In this document: positions 62,709 to 64,000 of the stretch, in pieces
Layout: every line of letters starts with the position of its first letter
How positions within the stretch are numbered: the stretch's first letter is position 1
From: Aquiflexum sp. TKW24L
GTDB taxonomy: Bacteria > Bacteroidota > Bacteroidia > Cytophagales > Cyclobacteriaceae
Direction of reading: 5' to 3'
DNA length: 64,000 nucleotides
Assembly: GCF_023502205.1 (NCBI RefSeq)
Contig: NZ_JAMFLG010000007.1
Coordinates: forward strand, 62,001 to 126,000
Translations under genes and position numbers: made by a program
Notes under the pieces: model-generated
Database searches by the model: none
Seen by the model: only the letters and a program-made list of their open reading frames with translations
What the model was told of the DNA's origin: nothing

Positions 62709-62996
62709 TCACAACCTCTCCACCACCAACATTTTGGATTTTGCAGCTTGGTACCTGATGTTTTTGGCTTTGGTATATTCTTCGGAGTTCCACCAATCTT
62801 TGGCCTTTTGGACTGAAGGAAATTCGAGGATCACCAATCTTTCCGGATTCCAATCACCTTCCAAAGATTCTGTTTGGGCACCCCGGACGACAAATTTTCC
62901 TCCAAATGGAAGCATGGAACCGGGAGTAAGTTTTTTGTAGGATTCATACATTTCAGGGTCATGGATACTGACCTCAACAAGAACCAATGCAGGCAT
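62709..62996 (-). CDS. DUF1330 protein
   Basis: 95 residues with the ferredoxin-like DUF1330 pattern: MPALVLVEVSIHDPEMYESYKKL, FGGKFVVRGAQTESLEGDW, LVILEFPSVQKAKDWWNSEEY. No activity is established for the family. Paired with the YiaK-like gene and divergent from uxaB; its role in the sugar-acid locus is unknown. Confidence 0.8.
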   Translation of the reverse strand: MPALVLVEVSIHDPEMYESYKKLTPGSMLPFGGKFVVRGAQTESLEGDWNPERLVILEFPSVQKAKDWWNSEEYTKAKNIRYQAAKSKMLVVERL

Positions 62997-63103
62997 ATTT
63001 TTTCTGTTTAGTACATCAAAGTTTAGAAAAAATCCCTGATGTTTGATAAAGTTTTATGTAAACAGCCTTAAAACTTCCATCTAATTTTAGATTCAAACCT
63101 CCT

Positions 63104-64000
63104 ATGCCAAACCCTAAGTCAATCTTTTTGGAACCAAAGGAAAAAAGACCGGAGAAAGTCCTTCAATTTGGGACAGGGAATTTCCTCCGTGGATTTGCGG
63201 ATTGGATGATTGAGATTTTGAATGAAAAAACTGAATTTGACGGTTCTGTACATATCATCCAAAGCCATGGAAAATCCATTCCTGAAGACTTTGTTAAGCA
63301 AAATTACAATTATCACGTTTTGATCAGAGGTATTCAGAGCGGGAAAGTTATCGATGATTATAAACTTGTGACCTCGATCTCCGGGGTAAGCAATCCCAAC
63401 TTGGATTATCGTTACTATTTGGATTTGGCCAAAAATCCCGATTTACAATTTATCATTTCCAATACCACCGAGGCAGGAATAGTATTCTATGAAAAAGATA
63501 CTGATACCAAAAATGTTCCCACAACATTTCCGGGGAAATTGGCAGCATTGCTTTACGAGCGGTTTATATTCTTTGAGGGAAATGAAACGAACGGTCTGAC
63601 AATTCTTCCCTGCGAACTCATCGAGAATAATGGGGAAAAGCTAAAAGACGGCGTGATCCATTATTCAGAATTGTGGCAGCTTCCTAAGAAATTTCTTCCT
63701 TGGATAGACGCTACTTGCACATTCTGCAATACGCTTGTAGACCGGATTGTTCCGGGTTTTCCTAAAGAGAAATTTGAAGAGTTTGAGAGGAAAACTGGCC
63801 TCAGAGACCATTTGGCAGTGATGGCAGAACCTTATCACTTTTGGGCAATAGAAGGGCCTGAATCTTTGAAGGCTGTTTTTCAGACAAAAAAAACAGGTCT
63901 GAATGTGGCAATCGTCAAAGACCTTCAACCTTATCGTCTCAGGAAAGTCAGGATTCTCAACGGTGCCCACACGGCCATGGTCCCTGTCGCATACCTACAA
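63104..64000 (+). CDS. uxaB: Tagaturonate reductase, 3' end missing
   Basis: First 299 codons of a mannitol-dehydrogenase-family protein, running off the right edge. The NAD-binding start VLQFGTGNFLRGFADWMIEI, SNTTEAGIVF, LPCELIENNGEKL, CTFCNTLVDRIVPGFP and RKVRILNGAHTAMVPVA match UxaB, which reduces tagaturonate to altronate, the substrate of UxaA. Family length is near 480-500, so about 190 residues lie beyond the window. ATG at 63104 (MPNPKSIF). Confidence 0.92.
   Translation, partial: MPNPKSIFLEPKEKRPEKVLQFGTGNFLRGFADWMIEILNEKTEFDGSVHIIQSHGKSIPEDFVKQNYNYHVLIRGIQSGKVIDDYKLVTSISGVSNPNLDYRYYLDLAKNPDLQFIISNTTEAGIVFYEKDTDTKNVPTTFPGKLAALLYERFIFFEGNETNGLTILPCELIENNGEKLKDGVIHYSELWQLPKKFLPWIDATCTFCNTLVDRIVPGFPKEKFEEFERKTGLRDHLAVMAEPYHFWAIEGPESLKAVFQTKKTGLNVAIVKDLQPYRLRKVRILNGAHTAMVPVAYLQ

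Overview
The window reads as chromosomal DNA of a Bacteroidota member, most likely order Cytophagales and close to Cyclobacteriaceae (Algoriphagus-like). Supports are moderately low GC, promoters of the Bacteroidota type (TTTG, about 19 nt, TAnnTTTG/TTCG), two very large secreted proteins with a gliding-motility/type IX secretion C-terminal domain, a NrtR-type arabinose regulator, and family-typical forms of DnaB, Mpl, Ffh and DprA. Genes are dense. No prophage, integron, CRISPR array or rRNA operon was recognised.

Layout. 1-12.3 kb: end of a cyclophilin; a nucleoside transporter with an apparent one-base frameshift; a bifunctional nuclease-etfA-etfB operon; TPR protein; quinone-oxidoreductase-like enzyme; dnaB; mpl-exonuclease; M48 protease; DUF4442 protein. 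12.4-21.2 kb: glutamyl-Q tRNA(Asp) synthetase; a small GIY-YIG gene inside a palindromic repeat; S10 peptidase; RluA-type pseudouridine synthase; a bile-acid-symporter-family transporter; an overlapping lipid operon (MBL hydrolase, patatin, acyltransferase); accA. 21.3-22.6 kb: two intact tRNA-Asp genes followed by three tandem ~366 bp units, each made of a terminator-like hairpin, a GIY-YIG ORF and a degenerate tRNA-Asp-like sequence. This is the most unusual locus of the window. 22.7-36.3 kb: galE; two tandem paralogous ~1,045-residue T9SS surface proteins; NfeD-like and flotillin-like proteins; a rhaM-like protein; MerR; dprA; ffh.

36.4-43.9 kb is an L-arabinose locus: araD, two unknown small genes, araB, a secreted GH51 arabinofuranosidase, araR and araA. 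It should release arabinose from polysaccharide and convert it through ribulose and ribulose-5-P to xylulose-5-P. 44.3-50.0 kb is an envelope glycan cluster (YfhO-like protein, methyltransferase, glycosyltransferase, flippase). 50.5-55.1 kb holds a tandem universal stress protein, an ECF sigma operon with a membrane partner and a Spy/CpxP-like protein, mscL, and a one-base-overlapping mgsA-pfkA pair. 55.1-64 kb is a hexuronate locus: TRAP transporter, KDPG aldolase and KDG kinase on the minus strand, diverging from uxaA across a LacI-type operator, then a YiaK/DlgD-like reductase, a DUF1330 protein and a uxaB cut by the window edge. Together these would import galacturonate-type acids and degrade them to pyruvate and glyceraldehyde-3-P. 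The two sugar loci point to a degrader of plant or algal pectic polysaccharide.

Limits: all family calls come from reading motifs by eye. Membrane-segment counts and promoter calls are estimates, and start codons were moved where a start overlapped a promoter, terminator or tRNA-like sequence.
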